A DNA stretch of 64,000 nt. Origin: Reticulitermes speratus. Its lineage: Eukaryota; Arthropoda; Insecta; Blattodea; Rhinotermitidae. The notes beneath the pieces are model-generated. The model searched no databases and was not told where the DNA came from. It was given only the letters and a program-made list of their open reading frames with translations. The DNA lies in assembly GCA_021186555.1 (NCBI GenBank), contig JAJKFL010000011.1, forward strand, positions 10,626,001 to 10,690,000, written 5' to 3'. Of this stretch, positions 32,100-43,171 are shown piece after piece (position 1 is the first letter of the stretch; every line of letters starts with the position of its first letter). A program made the position numbers and the translations under genes.

Positions 32100-32590
32100 C
32101 AATATCTGACACAAATAATTTGCTTGGTCTACGACTGTCTGACATCTTGAACATAACTGCCCACCAGACTAATATCTGACACAAACAGTGTGCCTGATTT
32201 ACGACTGTCTGACATCTTTAACATAACTGCCCACCAGACTAATATCTGACACAGTGTGCCTGATGTACGACTGTCTGACATCTTTAACATAACTGCCCAC
32301 CAGACTAATATCTGACACAAACAGTGTGCCTGATGTACGACTGTCTGACATCTTTAACATAACTGCCCACCAGACTAATATCTGACACAGTGTGCCTGAT
32401 GTACGACTGTCTGACATCTTTAACAAAACTGCCCACCAGACTAATATCTGACACAAACAGTGTGCCTGATGTACGACTGTCTGACATCTTTAACATAACT
32501 GCCCACCAGACTAATATCTGACACAAACAGTGTGCCTGATGTACGACTGTCTGACATCTTTAACATAACTGCCCACCAGACTAATATCCT
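32100..32590. repeat. ~63/70-bp tandem satellite, about 7 copies
   Basis: Unit AATATCTGACACAAACAGTG, TGCCTGATGTACGACTGTCT, GACATCTTTAACATAACTGC, CCACCAGACT. Two length classes alternate: units with ACACAAACAGTG and units shortened to ACACAGTG, giving a long/short higher-order pattern. Frames through it are by-products. Confidence 0.95.
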
Positions 32591-32721
32591 TCGCCCTCTT
32601 TTCCACTTGAAGATGAAAACAGACCCAATTTTCTATGTAAAAAAATACTCAAACCTACTACCCAGTGTCTAATTTTCGAAACAGAAAATCAATCCTTTTG
32701 TATTTTACTATATTTTAGTAA

Positions 32722-33100
32722 ACAACACCGCCCATCACGATACACGTCACACGCTCTATCAGGAGGAGATCTCTTCGGAACGCGTAAGATCGAGAGAGAC
32801 GATTGTGTGTGTACTCCATACAGAATACAAACAGTTACGAAATTATACTTGGAACTGTTCACTATCATATAATTTTAATACCGCAACACTCTAATTTTTA
32901 TACGTATCAGCTTTTTATATAGTTTTGAATTTTAACATTCTAAACATTCGAATAGGGCGGTGTAATACCTGGATTAACGTGTTGGGCTTATATTCCTTTG
33001 TTCTAAAACTCCCTGAGGATGGCACCCCGCTGCCGAAACATGTAGGAATTTAATAGTTGTTATAAATTGTATCTTATTAAGTGCGTTTGATGGGTGATGT
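32722..33100 (+). mobile_element. Hammerhead-bearing foldback element, long form, copy 2
   Basis: Homologous to 720-1137 over its length: AACACCGCCCATCACGATAC, GGAGGAGATCTCTTC, ACGTGTTGGG..ATTCCTTTG and the core, ending TTAAGTGCGTTTGATGGGTG. Divergence from copy 1 is substantial, so both are old. No ORF. Confidence 0.72.
33010..33047 (+). ncRNA. Hammerhead-ribozyme-like motif
   Basis: TCC, CTGAGGA, T, GGC hairpin GCC, GAAAC, ATGTA, GGA. Core bases are intact (N7 is G), stem I 3 bp, stem II 3 bp, triplet GTA. Cleavage would follow 33044. Stem III has a two-base loop, so only a dimer could fold well. Confidence 0.58.
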
Positions 33101-36100
33101 ATTAATTAATAGAAAATCAATAATTATTTCTGCAGTGTCTCTTCAAAACGTACTCTCATTTCATTTCCCACATTTTTTACGAAGTGCCATTCGGCAGGAA
33201 TACAATGGTATGGTCAGGCTACTTTGCGCATGAATGCAGATTGCTAATTCGTACCACCCTGAGACAGAACCATTCACACACAAATTATTTACTTAGAAGC
33301 TGGAATACCCTTTCATCGACACATGTGTTAGTCTGTCAATATGTCAATGCATATTTCGACCTATAGTTTATAGCAAGGGTCCACAAATTTTCTAAACATC
33401 TAGGAACCACCTCCAAATTCTTGGAGCCAGAAGAGTGACAAGCAGCAGGTTCGGCATTGAGGACTCTCAACCCTGGTGTGCCACGCGAACCTCACTGCAA
33501 ATCTGATGCTTTCTGTTCGGCGCACCTGTGAAGTGATATGCATTCTTGTAAGAAAAAAAGATGATTGTAATTATGCAGACAATATTAGGCGCACCGTACG
33601 AGGTTGGTCGATCGGGCAACCAGGCACCTGGGGTTTGGGCATCCCTAGTTTACACACCTTTTGCCCCAAATGACCGCTAGAACACGCACTGAATTTTCAC
33701 CAATTCGTGTCGAAGATTCTGTGCATAAAATTGAATAACTCGGAAATTAATAAATAAATGTTAATCATACAATTAAAGAGAGAATGAGAACAAGGATTCA
33801 AATCGCATCCAAACCCCTACCACAGCGGTTCCACATAGCTTTAACAGATGTCGCCATTCATACTGACACGAGTATAGAGCACAGTAAATTTCACACCTTT
33901 GTGTTCCCTGTCAGATGTGAGGTAGCAAACAGGCAGCCGCCGGGCAAGTTAATTCTGTGTACATATAATGTTTCTAAATGGACACGGAAACAATTCTAAA
34001 GATGGATATTAATTAATCATTATTTCCGTTCAATCGAATCAAGTAGTAAATTTCATGCACTCATTTTACACAACGACAAGTTTGGGTAATACAAATTCCG
34101 TCGTAATATGGAAATATTATACACCTATTCCTCCCATCACAATGTTATTGAACGTTTCTCAGACATTCGTAATTACTACTGGACACGTACGGTAGTTGGC
34201 AGCAGTGTCCTTCGCTAAATTACAGGAGCGCTCATGTAGTCGGAATAGCCAACTAATAGCACGAGCTTTTGAAGTCGCATGTGTGACCAATCTCACCACA
34301 GATCGCGGAAAATAAAACTCCCAACTTCTAACCGCAAAACGATAGTTTCTAATACGATATAGCAATCTATGTCCCGCTTAACATAAAGTAAGGTTACAGT
34401 TATATTGGTAAAGGGCGTCTATACTTGTAGAACAATGGGCTCCCTGACAGAAAACCAACACCTTGGTACTGGTAGTTCACAACATGTAAGACACCTGTTA
34501 ACATTTTCAGTGTACTGCAATGAAAACATACCTCAGAAAACTGTGCTGTGATGGAATAAAATTGACTACTGTACATTATAAGGAGGTGATCTCATATGTT
34601 ACCATTTACGGTAGGCAAGTTTTGTGTCCTGCAATACAAGGAAACAAACAGAGGACATAAAATGCTTACCTTACCACTGCCTGGAGAAAAATGTTTTGTG
34701 TAGGGCGGCAACTGCTGGTGAATAGATGTTCAGTTTGTAGGTTTATCACTATCCACTGAGGATGTTAAACACACACAACAATCCAGTCACTGTTCTTTAA
34801 TACTAAATACACTTGCCAAAGCAAACACAATCCCTCAGTGTGCTTTCTTTAGCATATTATACGTCACACACGCACACAAACGACATGCCTAACTGGACTT
34901 AACCGAGTGTCAACTTCCGCTCCACTCACTGGTGAGGTCAAAAGAAGCATTACTACGGTAGTCAAAGAACATCGTAGTTTTAGCATGACTTCTATTGTAC
35001 GCAGCAGTGAAATTCATGAATGACGTATAATACTGTTATTTGTACTATAACACCATATCCCTGGGAAAGAATTAGGAACAGGTGAAATACAGCATATCAC
35101 ATTACCGTACTATACTAACAAATACAGGCCCTATCTAATTTGACTAGCTGAACGGATGTCATGGTGCAGGAACCAGATAAATCGGGGTAAGGCAGTACCT
35201 TCTTCAGCACTCACATCAGTGACTTAGTTACAAACTCAGGAACCAGATTTGCTACTTACGTCGAAAAATTGTTGTGTACAGGACGTCTAGGCATAGACAG
35301 ACGTGCTATACTTTCTTTAGAGGATTGTTCGTAAATGATACATTGTGGTCCCTAAGGCAGTCGAGAAATATAATCCCCTTTTACCAGGCGCAACACAACA
35401 TAAGCACATCGCAAATACAGCTTTAAAAGAAAACCAGCACAACTTGCTATGACAACTGGAATAATCACGGAGCTATCTCAGATTTGTATTGTCTAAAAAT
35501 GGAGATATAAAATAAGAGAGGATTTTGAAATATCACTTAGATAAAAAAAGAAAACTTATTAGTCCATTCACAGACAAAACAGACTAAATGTAAGATGCCA
35601 CATCTACAACGCCAATTAATGTAATCTAGTGAAGCAGCTCTATCATAAACTAATAATGGTACATATGAAAAAATGTATACTGATAATACACAACCGGAGA
35701 ATTGTAAAATTAAGAACTCAGTTTGTCACATTCGAACAGTTAAACTCTACCTAATTGCATACGTCACAGTGAAATAATAACACAAGTTTATGATCCCCGA
35801 CTATTGATATACATAAAAACTACGTCCGCTCATTTAAATGCTTGACATGTTTTTCACTTCCTGCACACAAGTTTCATAAATAAGCTAATTATTTTTTTAG
35901 AGAGGACGGTAATAACCCTTAGCTACGGTAGAGCTAACAATTCTACTGCTTTGCCTTTAGCTCCTCAAATTGCATTTGAATCTTAATTAACGCTTCAAAC
36001 ATCTTACACACTTGGGGGAGTACACTAAAGGGCAAATTGCACGAATAATTGAAAGCTGTGGAACTGTAGGCTACGGCACGAAACAGTCACTACATTTTGT

Positions 36101-36184
36101 ACAACAGAACATGATACAGTTTACTTTTACACGGCAATACTTATCAAGGCGTATAAGCGAAATGATATAAAGCACTGAATTACT
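33101..36184. other. Long low-copy noncoding block
   Basis: About 3 kb of AT-rich sequence with no satellites and no recognised element. Frames at 33184, 33476, 33784 and 34159 are 60-71 codons and featureless. It could be intron or intergenic DNA; nothing distinguishes these. Confidence 0.45.
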
Positions 36185-36380
36185 AATGCTACCCATTACT
36201 AACAGGATGAGTGGGATGGGGGTGTGGACTGAACTGATCTGGCTCAGGATAGGAACACGTGGCTGGCTGTTGTGAAACCGGTAATGAAACTTCGTGTTGC
36301 ATAAAATGCGGGGAATTTCCTGACTAGTTGAGGAAATATTAGCTTCTCAACGACTCTGCCCCATGTAATTGGTTAGTAAG
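36185..36380 (+). pseudogene. RTE-like LINE 3' fragment, left piece
   Basis: TGGCTCAGGATAGGAACACG, GGCTGGCTGTTGTGAAACCG, AAAATGCGGGGAATTTCCTG and TAGCTTCTCAACGACTCTGC match the end of the 61.8-kb LINE fragment. The coding part is decayed. It is interrupted by a family C SINE and resumes at 36665. Confidence 0.82.
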
Positions 36381-36664
36381 TTTTTTTTGTGAAGGGCCCC
36401 ACAGCAGAAACTACGGACGCACCGCAGCCTTGAGGTTATTGTGCAACCCTGTGAAGATAAAGAGAAAGATGATCAGCTTTTTCATTTTTCCAAGTAATGG
36501 AGCACTGGTGGAGTGAAACTGACAGGGGAAAACCGAAGTACTCGGGGAAAAACCTGTCCCAGTGCCACTTTGTCCACCACAAATCACACATGGACTGACC
36601 CGGGATCGAAACCGGGCCTCCGCGGTGAGAGGCCGGGACTAACCGCCTAAGCCATGGCACGGCC
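36381..36664 (-). mobile_element. SINE family C inserted in a LINE tail, 7-bp TSD
   Basis: TAGTAAG at 36374-36380 and 36665-36671 flanks the SINE. On the minus strand: GGCCGTGCCATGGCTTAGGC, B box GGTTTCGATCCCGG, ACTGGGACAGGTTTTTCCCC, tail GGTGCGTCCGTAGTTTCTGC. It split the (GTTA)-type tail of an older LINE fragment. Confidence 0.92.
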
Positions 36665-36700
36665 TAGTAAGCTAGTTAGTTAGTTACTGATTACTGAAAT
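36665..36700 (+). pseudogene. RTE-like LINE tail, right piece
   Basis: TAGTAAGCTAGTTAGTTAGT continues the LINE (GTTA)n tail after the SINE insertion, as in GAGTTAGTTAGTTAGTTATC at 62.29 kb. Confidence 0.75.
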
Positions 36701-38014
36701 TAGGTTTGAGCGAGGCAATGTTCAGGTATGCTCCGTAGGAGGAAATCAGTGTTCAATAAAACATCTTTTTGTGCCCATCCGATTTCTGACACAACACAGA
36801 TTTTATTGTCAAAGTCTTCATATTTACAGCACATTAAAGTTGGATTACTAGACTCCTTGGCAGAAGAAGATTCCAAGAACTGCTCTAGTGACCTTTTTTC
36901 CAGCTTCACCACGGTGACTGTCCAGTGGTGAGACATTCCGCTCAGAATCAAGTTATTCGCTGTAGCTGTGCGCACCCGCAAGGCCACCAGCACCTTGAAG
37001 AAAACATCTTACGTCGTCGTCCGCGGTTCACAACTGATCCCAGGCAGCTTTCTGAAGGAAGTAATAATGTAACCTTTATCTCATAACATGTACATGTTGG
37101 CAACACAAAAATTCCACCTAACCTCCAAATATGATTTTATATTTTATGTTTGTTTGCGGTCTGTTGGCACTTTAATGAGTCCTAGCGCGAAATTGGATTG
37201 TGAGAAGTGGGCGTCAGTTATGGAAAACAGCTAAACATTGAACAAGCAGTCGAGAATAGCCGACAAAGGGATGTCCTCCAGCGAGGGTTCGTTCACAGGG
37301 CTATCAACACTTCACCATAAATAGTTACAAGTTACCTATCTTTAAGAATACGTCAACATTGGATAGATTCTTTAAAACGACTTAATAAACATGGAAAGAG
37401 ATCACTTGGGAGATCTAGGCGTAGATGACAGCTTAACATTAAAATGATGTTACAAGAACAGTGCCAGTAGACGGAGAATCAATTAAAATGACTCAGAACA
37501 GGATATAAGTAGCGGGCTTTTTTAAACGCAGCCAGCAACAGATATGCCAGTTACGTAAAATAAAGAGAAAAAGTATAAATATCAGTCGTTCAACAACAGG
37601 CTGTAGGCCTAAAACATTCAGTTAGTTAAAAACAAATTATTGAAACAGCATAAAACATCAAGGACAAGAATTGATCAAACATTTGAAGGGTTGTTGATCT
37701 TGAAAATAGGTCACATCTGCCGCCGGTTCCTCCCACGGCTACGGAGTCCTGCACTGCTGTGGATCGATAGACAGCAGCAGGGCCAGCAAGTTGCCACTAT
37801 CGATACTCCGCCATCCCCCTGTCTTGTGCACCAAGGTCGACAGTGCTGCTCTCTGTACCACTGGTCTCTCTCCCTCGCACGAGAGACACAGAGACCCCCC
37901 GGTCAGTCGCGGAGACAGTACAGACTGAATATTATTTATACATTATTTCCACAGAGCGTACAAAATGAAGGCATGCTGTCCGTAAACTGAAGCAGGCCTA
38001 CACCATTACACTCT
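36701..38014. other. Low-copy noncoding stretch
   Basis: Overlapping 67- and 97-codon frames on opposite strands at 36700-36993 have no recognised domain. A GC-richer patch at 37715-37920 (116-codon frame from 37640) is unlike its surroundings but shows no domain. TGGGAGATCTAGGCGTAGAT near 37408 may be a decayed LINE fragment. Confidence 0.35.
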
Positions 38015-38105
38015 TGAAGATGCAGTCTTCTGGAATATGACGCCTTTCGACTGTCATCAAGCCCGCTGTAAGACCTCAAATCCCGCGTGACGGTAGACAG
38101 TGCGG
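38015..38105 (+). mobile_element. Family 2 relative, small relic
   Basis: CAGTCTTCTGGAATATGACG followed by an inverse-like CGTGACGG resembles the conserved CTTCTGGGATATTACGC block of family 2 ends. Too short to define ends. Confidence 0.35.
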
Positions 38106-39524
38106 CGATCGCCGTTACTCCAATGCACCGTGAGCGGAAGCCACAGATTTTAGTTTAAAGCATTGCAGTTGGTATTCTCTTGTAACTCGCCTTATTTAAA
38201 GGCACTACAAATTCACTGCGGGGTGAGCTGTTGTTGTCTTGGAAAAATATCGGCGCAGGGATCCTACTTGCACTGGTAGGACATCGAGCATCATCCTTAA
38301 CATCATTTAATGACAATGCATGAAGTAACAATCAACTTTCTGCAGATCAGTACGTGTCATTCTGACAGTTCTGTTATCCACTGAGATAAACTACGTTTGA
38401 TAACTAGCCAGAACCAGCGTGGAGTCAATTTCTCCAGCTCACAAAATTGAGTCCTGTTTCACAACCAGAGCCGTGGACGCAAATAAAGCAGTTTTCTGCA
38501 TTTCGTGGCTCATGAAGCAGACACAGCCGTTTGCTGTGAAAGTTGTGCCAAAGATTTTCTTGAAGTTGTCTCCAAACCAGAACCAATTTTGTCCAGTCTT
38601 CTGCGTGTTCTGTTACTGCCTAATACGGAGCACTTTGCTTGAAACCTTTTCCCTTATTGGTAAATTGTTTCCCTGAGTGGAACTGGTGCTCCGGAAATTT
38701 TCAAGGGACTTCATGTCGACGCTTACCGTAGCGACTATATTTAGCGCATGCACAGCGACTGCAGGTAAGTCACAGAGACCTCGAACATATCCGATATGCT
38801 GTGTGTGGGAGAAAAACCGGTACTTGGACTTGTGGTGTAAAATAACGGACCTGATAGAAAGAGACTGGTCATTTAAAAGAATGGTACTGTAGTAGACAGA
38901 TATAGAAAAAAAGTTACATAGTCACTTGTAACAGATATAATCTCGATTTAATGGGCAGTTTCGAAAATGAAACACGGGAACGGACAAATGACATACGAAT
39001 TATCGATTCACTTTACGCCCTTCGTGTACGTGGCGCATAAAACATTCACGAAGAGGAAATGGATAAGTCGCGAAAGCATCCAAGGGATTTAGTTTGCCGA
39101 CATTCTCAACAACAGTCTGCCTGCGTGCCTGAATTTTCCGCTTTACACTGCAACATTTGGGGAAATCCACAAAGAAACAAAATAAACGTTTTTGTCACAT
39201 CCGCAGAAGACGTCGGTTGATTTAACTGTGCGTTCGTGTGGAAGCACAACTCAGTATGTCCCAGCGACACAATAACTTTCGAAGGCTGGGAAACATCGAC
39301 CGCAGTGCTGACCTCGCCGCTTCTGACAGATACTAGACACATGCTGACGGGAGGACGCCCAATAGTGACTGCGTCTGCAGTAACATGCAGACAGTTCCAC
39401 ACAGAACACAGCTGCAGGCGGCTTGCAGGCGTATCGTATAGTACTCGTATTTCACCAATCACTACACTTATGCAGGGTTAATTACATCATATTGGTAACA
39501 AGTGAATATAGACAGAATTATGGG
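38106..39524. other. Low-copy noncoding stretch
   Basis: Frames at 38419, 38677 and 39106 (minus, 118 codons) have no recognised domain and overlap others. No repeat family recognised. Confidence 0.4.
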
Positions 39525-39531
39525 CCGCGAT

Positions 39532-39790
39532 AGCTCAGTCGGTATAGCGACTCGCTACGGGCTGGACGGTCCGGGGATCGAATTCCGGTGGGGGCGAGAT
39601 TTTCCGCAGCCGTCCAGACCGGCCCTGGGGCCCACCCAGCCTCCTTTACAATGGGTACCGGGTCATTGCCGGGGGTAAAGCAGGCGTTGACCACCCACCC
39701 CCATCTAGCGCCGAGGTTAACGAAAGAGTAGAGCTATACCTCTACTCCCCCTCTGGGCCTTCATGGCTGTTTTAAGGTGAACTTTACCTT
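39532..39790 (+). mobile_element. tRNA-derived SINE, family B, at left edge of duplication
   Basis: Head GCCGCGATAGCTCAGTCGGT with B box GGGGATCGAATTCC. Body: GGGGGCGAGATTTTCCGC, CCCTGGGGCCCACCCAGCC, AATGGGTACCGGGTCATTGC, CCACCCACCCCCATCTAGC. Tail GGCCTTCATGGCTGTTTTAA. It provided one of the two sites of the unequal crossover described under 39556-43486. Confidence 0.92.
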
Positions 39791-40495
39791 TTATTATGCA
39801 AGATTAGGAACTCACGGGATGTGACGCCCCCAGTATAAGAAAGTAAACTTAATATTCTTGGTTTATTTGACGCCGATATATCAGCTGAATATGTTATGTA
39901 ACGTAGAAATGTGTAAGAGGGGTTGTGATCTCGTACACGAACTGACGTCGAATGAAATAGGTAACACACAAAATTAAGAATCCACAATATTACAGCTGAA
40001 GCGGCCTTGAAGTTTGGTAGTGAAGCCTCAGTGCTGAAGAATAAAGACGAACAAATACTGGAACCAGCACAAACGAAATTATTAAGACATTTATTAGGAA
40101 TTACTAAGTTAGACAGGGAAGGAAATCAATCCGTCAGGGAGAAACTTTGAGTGCAGAACACTGTTTTGGAAATACAACAATTCCAATGCGAGTGGCTGCA
40201 ACACGTAGAGAAAATGGACACAGACAGGATACAAAACAGGCACTGAAATATAGGTCAAAGGGACCGAGGAAACGATGGAAGGACCAGCTTCATCTTGAGG
40301 GACAAAGAAAAGGCACTACGCCTAACACTTCACAGCTCATGATGATGATGATAATGATGATGATGAAATGGATAACAAATCAGTAATTATGTGTATTTTA
40401 ATGACACGGCCATCAGTGTAGGAAAGTTCCACCAAGATCTCATAGTGCTACTGACCAGCAGATCTTAGGTCGTTCAAGTGACAGTTATGCCTTTG

Positions 40496-40746
40496 AAATC
40501 TGTGGTCTTCTGGGTTATTACACGGCGTCGTGTGGTAATTATTTACCGACGTTTCGGGACAACGTATCGGTCCCATCTTCACGGGTCAAGATTCCAAGTA
40601 GGAATCTTGTTGGAATCTTGAACCGTGAAGATGGGACCGATACGTTGTCCCGAAACGTCGGTAAATAATTACCACACGACGCCGTGTAATAACCCAGAAG
40701 ACCATAGATTTCATCAACATCGCGGCGGAAGCCTGAAATCAAGGAT
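40496..40746. mobile_element. Family 2 foldback element, 12-bp TSD (copy 1)
   Basis: GTTATGCCTTTG at 40484-40495 and 40747-40758. The arms pair almost perfectly: GGTCTTCTGGGTTATTACAC against GTGTAATAACCCAGAAGACC. Each arm has GTGAAGATGGGAC..GTCCCGAAACGTCGG on one strand. The right arm extends further, to GCGGCGGAAGCCTGAAATCA, so the left copy is truncated, as expected if a second, shorter copy was added in inverse orientation. Confidence 0.88.
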
Positions 40747-40851
40747 GTTATGCCTTTGTTCTACTGGCATGTGAAACCTGTATTTTGTTCACTCTGTGTG
40801 TCTCGCCTGTGTGTTTTGTACAATTCCCGCAATAAGCAGCCTTAACAAATA

Positions 40852-41041
40852 CAGTCGAACCCGGTTATAACGACATCGGCTTATACGACACCTCGCCTAT
40901 AGCGTCAGATATTCTGTGATACCAATTAATTCCCTCACTGTTAACCGTAACATTATACTCCTCTGTTATAACAACACTCGTTTATAACGACACATATATT
41001 CACTCCCTTTCATGACGTTATAACCGAGTTCGACTCTACTG
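40852..41041. mobile_element. pogo/Tigger-like MITE (copy 1)
   Basis: Left end CAGTCGAACCCGGTTATAAC; right end GTTATAACCGAGTTCGACTC then TACTG, an imperfect inverse with 5 extra bases at the right tip. CAGT..GAACC..TTAT ends are typical of pogo/Tigger elements. About 190 bp, no ORF. A second copy at 44812-44991 is part of the duplication, not an independent insertion. Confidence 0.55.
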
Positions 41042-41344
41042 TGATATGGGGAAGGATTTTTAAAACTTAGCAGACCGACGCGTATTGTTTAAATTGCCAG
41101 AAGAAATGTTGAACAGCACGAAGGGGTGGGGTGGGAATAGACATTAGGGTGTGTCCAGGCACACCCTGATAACTAAAAAAAGTGGATTTGCTTTTTCAAT
41201 TTAACCGCATGATACGCTCTTTTAGTTTGTTTGAGTTGTGGAACAGACGCAGCACCACACAATATTCAATACAACAAAAGGCACTCTATTGTTTTCACAA
41301 GTTCTGTATTATTTTGTTGGACTGAATGTTGTGTGATTTGATTA

Positions 41345-41470
41345 TCGACAGCGCACGGTGTGAACAGATGTACTACAGTGGCACGGTGTGAACAGTATAC
41401 AGTGCACGGTGTGAACAGTATACATGTGCACGTGTGTGAACAGTATACAGTGCACGGTGTGAACGGTATA
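41345..41470. repeat. 23-bp tandem repeat, copy 1
   Basis: Unit GTGCACGGTGTGAACAGTAT ACA, about five irregular copies with CATGTGCACGTGTG variants. Copy 2 at 45340-45455 has five cleaner copies. The unit, reversed, contains GTTCACACCGTGCA, strikingly like the TTCACCGTGCAT of the hammerhead-element leader. Confidence 0.9.
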
Positions 41471-41566
41471 AAATGAAATAATGTCCTTTAAGAGCCTGCA
41501 TTCAATAAATATTCGCCTTTTAAAAATTAAAAATACAATTCCCTGGACGCATATCCTAACGAAATG

Positions 41567-41686
41567 AGATCTGCGCTCTTCTGGGATATTACACGGCGTC
41601 GTGTGGTAATTACGACACGACGCCGTGTAATATCCCAGAAGAGCGCAGATCTCATCAACATCACGACGGAAGACTGAAATCAAGCA
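41567..41686. mobile_element. Family 2 foldback, compact core-less form, 10-bp TSD (copy 1)
   Basis: TAACGAAATG at 41557-41566 and 41687-41696. Arms GAGATCTGCGCTCTTCTGGG and inverse meet directly at GTAATTACGACACGACGCC; the whole GAAACGTC core region is absent. The right arm continues to ACGGAAGACTGAAATCA. Confidence 0.85.
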
Positions 41687-41879
41687 TAACGAAATGTGTT
41701 GTGTGTTGGGGGCCGGGCATAATAAAACTGTGCCGACACAAATGTGTTCGGACAAATATTGTGTGAACTGTCAGATCTTAAATTTCATTATTCAAATAAG
41801 AAACAGCACAGATTGGCTTCAAACAAGCCTATCCTCCTACAAATGTAAAGAAAAATTGTCATTAAGAAACTCAATTTAG

Positions 41880-42110
41880 ATTCTACGTTGAGAATTATTG
41901 TCTTCTGGAAAGTGAAGCCATGTACTTATCAGATTGGTACGTACCATCGTTTCGGAGGAACCTACTGCCTTTATCTGCATCTCCCCTCCATCTTATACCC
42001 TGCTGAAGGAGGCAGTATGTTCCGCCGTAACGTTGGTGCCTGTCTACCAAACTATACGTCGTCACATCGAACAAGATTACAATTCTCATGGTCACTACCG
42101 TGAAAACCTT
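41880..42110. mobile_element. Diverged foldback with degenerate core (copy 1)
   Basis: TTGTCTTCTGGAAAGTGAAG at the left and GCTGAAGGAGGCAG..CCGCCGTAACGTTGGTG at the right resemble family 2 ends and a decayed hammerhead-like core. The left arm carries the inverse TACCATCGTTTCGGAGG. Duplicated at 45865-46095. Confidence 0.5.
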
Positions 42111-42469
42111 AACACTCACACACACTCTGTGTTATTTATGAAACCATAACCAATAAACACCTTTCAGGCATGATACATTAACACAGAACAACTAAAACCA
42201 ACATTTTAAGGCTGTTCACTCCGTGCATTGTTCTGTTCAGTGCAGTCAGTTTATTGTACCAACTAAATGCACAGTGCTGTTCACATATGAATGTTACATA
42301 TATAGAAACATTTTAACCATGTTTTAGTGTTTTAACTATATGTATTGTAAAATAATATAAGATGTGCCTTTTAAACTATAGCGATGTCATCAACACAGCC
42401 TACAGAAATGTGGAACCATATAAAAAAGTTGCTTGTTACTGACAGTTGGTTTCAAACTTGGCATCACGT

Positions 42470-42708
42470 ATTTTATATCATATGTACCGTGCATTTTGTC
42501 ATAAGTTTAAGTCAACCAATGCACAACAATTATTAACAAAGTATATTTGTAACCCCTACATACTAGGGTATCTGGATGCCATAGATATTTGTGATTCTTT
42601 GATGCGCCCCTTGAAGATGGCAACTTGAATGCCGAAACGTATGTATGGGTTACAAATATACTTTGTCAATAATTCTTGTGCATTAGTTGGTTTGACTTAG
42701 ACTTATGA
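42470..42708 (+). mobile_element. Inner hammerhead foldback, 8-bp TSD (copy 1)
   Basis: CATCACGT at 42462-42469 and 42709-42716. It starts with a leader ATGTACCGTGCATTTTGTCA, left arm GTCAACCAATGCACAAC, inverse ATATACTTTG, and ends TTGTGCATTAGTTGGTTTGA. The empty site is visible in the related element at 3.85 kb, where CATCACGT is single. Confidence 0.88.
42605..42650 (+). ncRNA. Hammerhead-like motif, first core base changed (copy 1)
   Basis: CCCC, TTGAAGA, T, GGC hairpin GCC, GAAAC, GTATGTA, TGGG. The duplicate at 46591 keeps C at the first core base, so the C-to-T change here is recent, after the duplication. Confidence 0.5.
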
Positions 42709-42713
42709 CATCA

Positions 42714-42760
42714 CGTGCTCCCTGAAGACGGTGCACTAGCAGCGAAACATTTCAGAGCGA
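42714..42760 (+). ncRNA. Hammerhead-like motif of outer element (copy 1)
   Basis: GCTC, C, CTGAAGA, a weak hairpin CGGTGC..GCAGC, GAAAC, ATTTC, A, GAGC. Stem I pairs GCTC with GAGC around a C/A mismatch. The copy at 46700 reads ATGTC where this has ATTTC, so this one has lost the GTC triplet. Confidence 0.42.
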
Positions 42761-43171
42761 TATATGTAACATTCACATGTGAACAGCAGTGTGCATTTAG
42801 TTGGTACAATAAACTGACTGCATTAAGATCAGCACGTCTGTTACGGTCCGACATACAAATGGTTCACATGCCACACAAAGGTGTTGCATCATTCAGTTTT
42901 CTGCATTCTAAACTGAGAGGGCCTAACATTGTTCAGTTCAAACAGCTAGATGATGAGGCACAGCAATGCTTCATTATCGGCAGTTCGAACGGCGAACATC
43001 CCGCGGTTTCATGAAAGTGGCCTGAGCCGTTCTGGCAGCCACGCCCACAAACTTCATTTCTCTTTTCACTCGCATACGGGCTGTGCGTTATGTTGTGCGT
43101 CCATACGCACTTATACATTCATATTATTGTATAAATAAAATTTTGAACGTACACAGTCAGCTGGTGCAAAG

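Larger units (their letters stand above)
42237..42813 (+). mobile_element. Hammerhead foldback with another nested inside (copy 1)
   Basis: The outer left arm TGCAGTCAGTTTATTGTACC is the inverse of the right arm GGTACAATAAACTGACTGCA. A leader GTTCACTCCGTGCATTGTTC precedes it. The interior matches 3690-3860. At CATCACGT the outer element is interrupted by a second element (42470-42708). The outer core follows at 42714. Confidence 0.82.
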
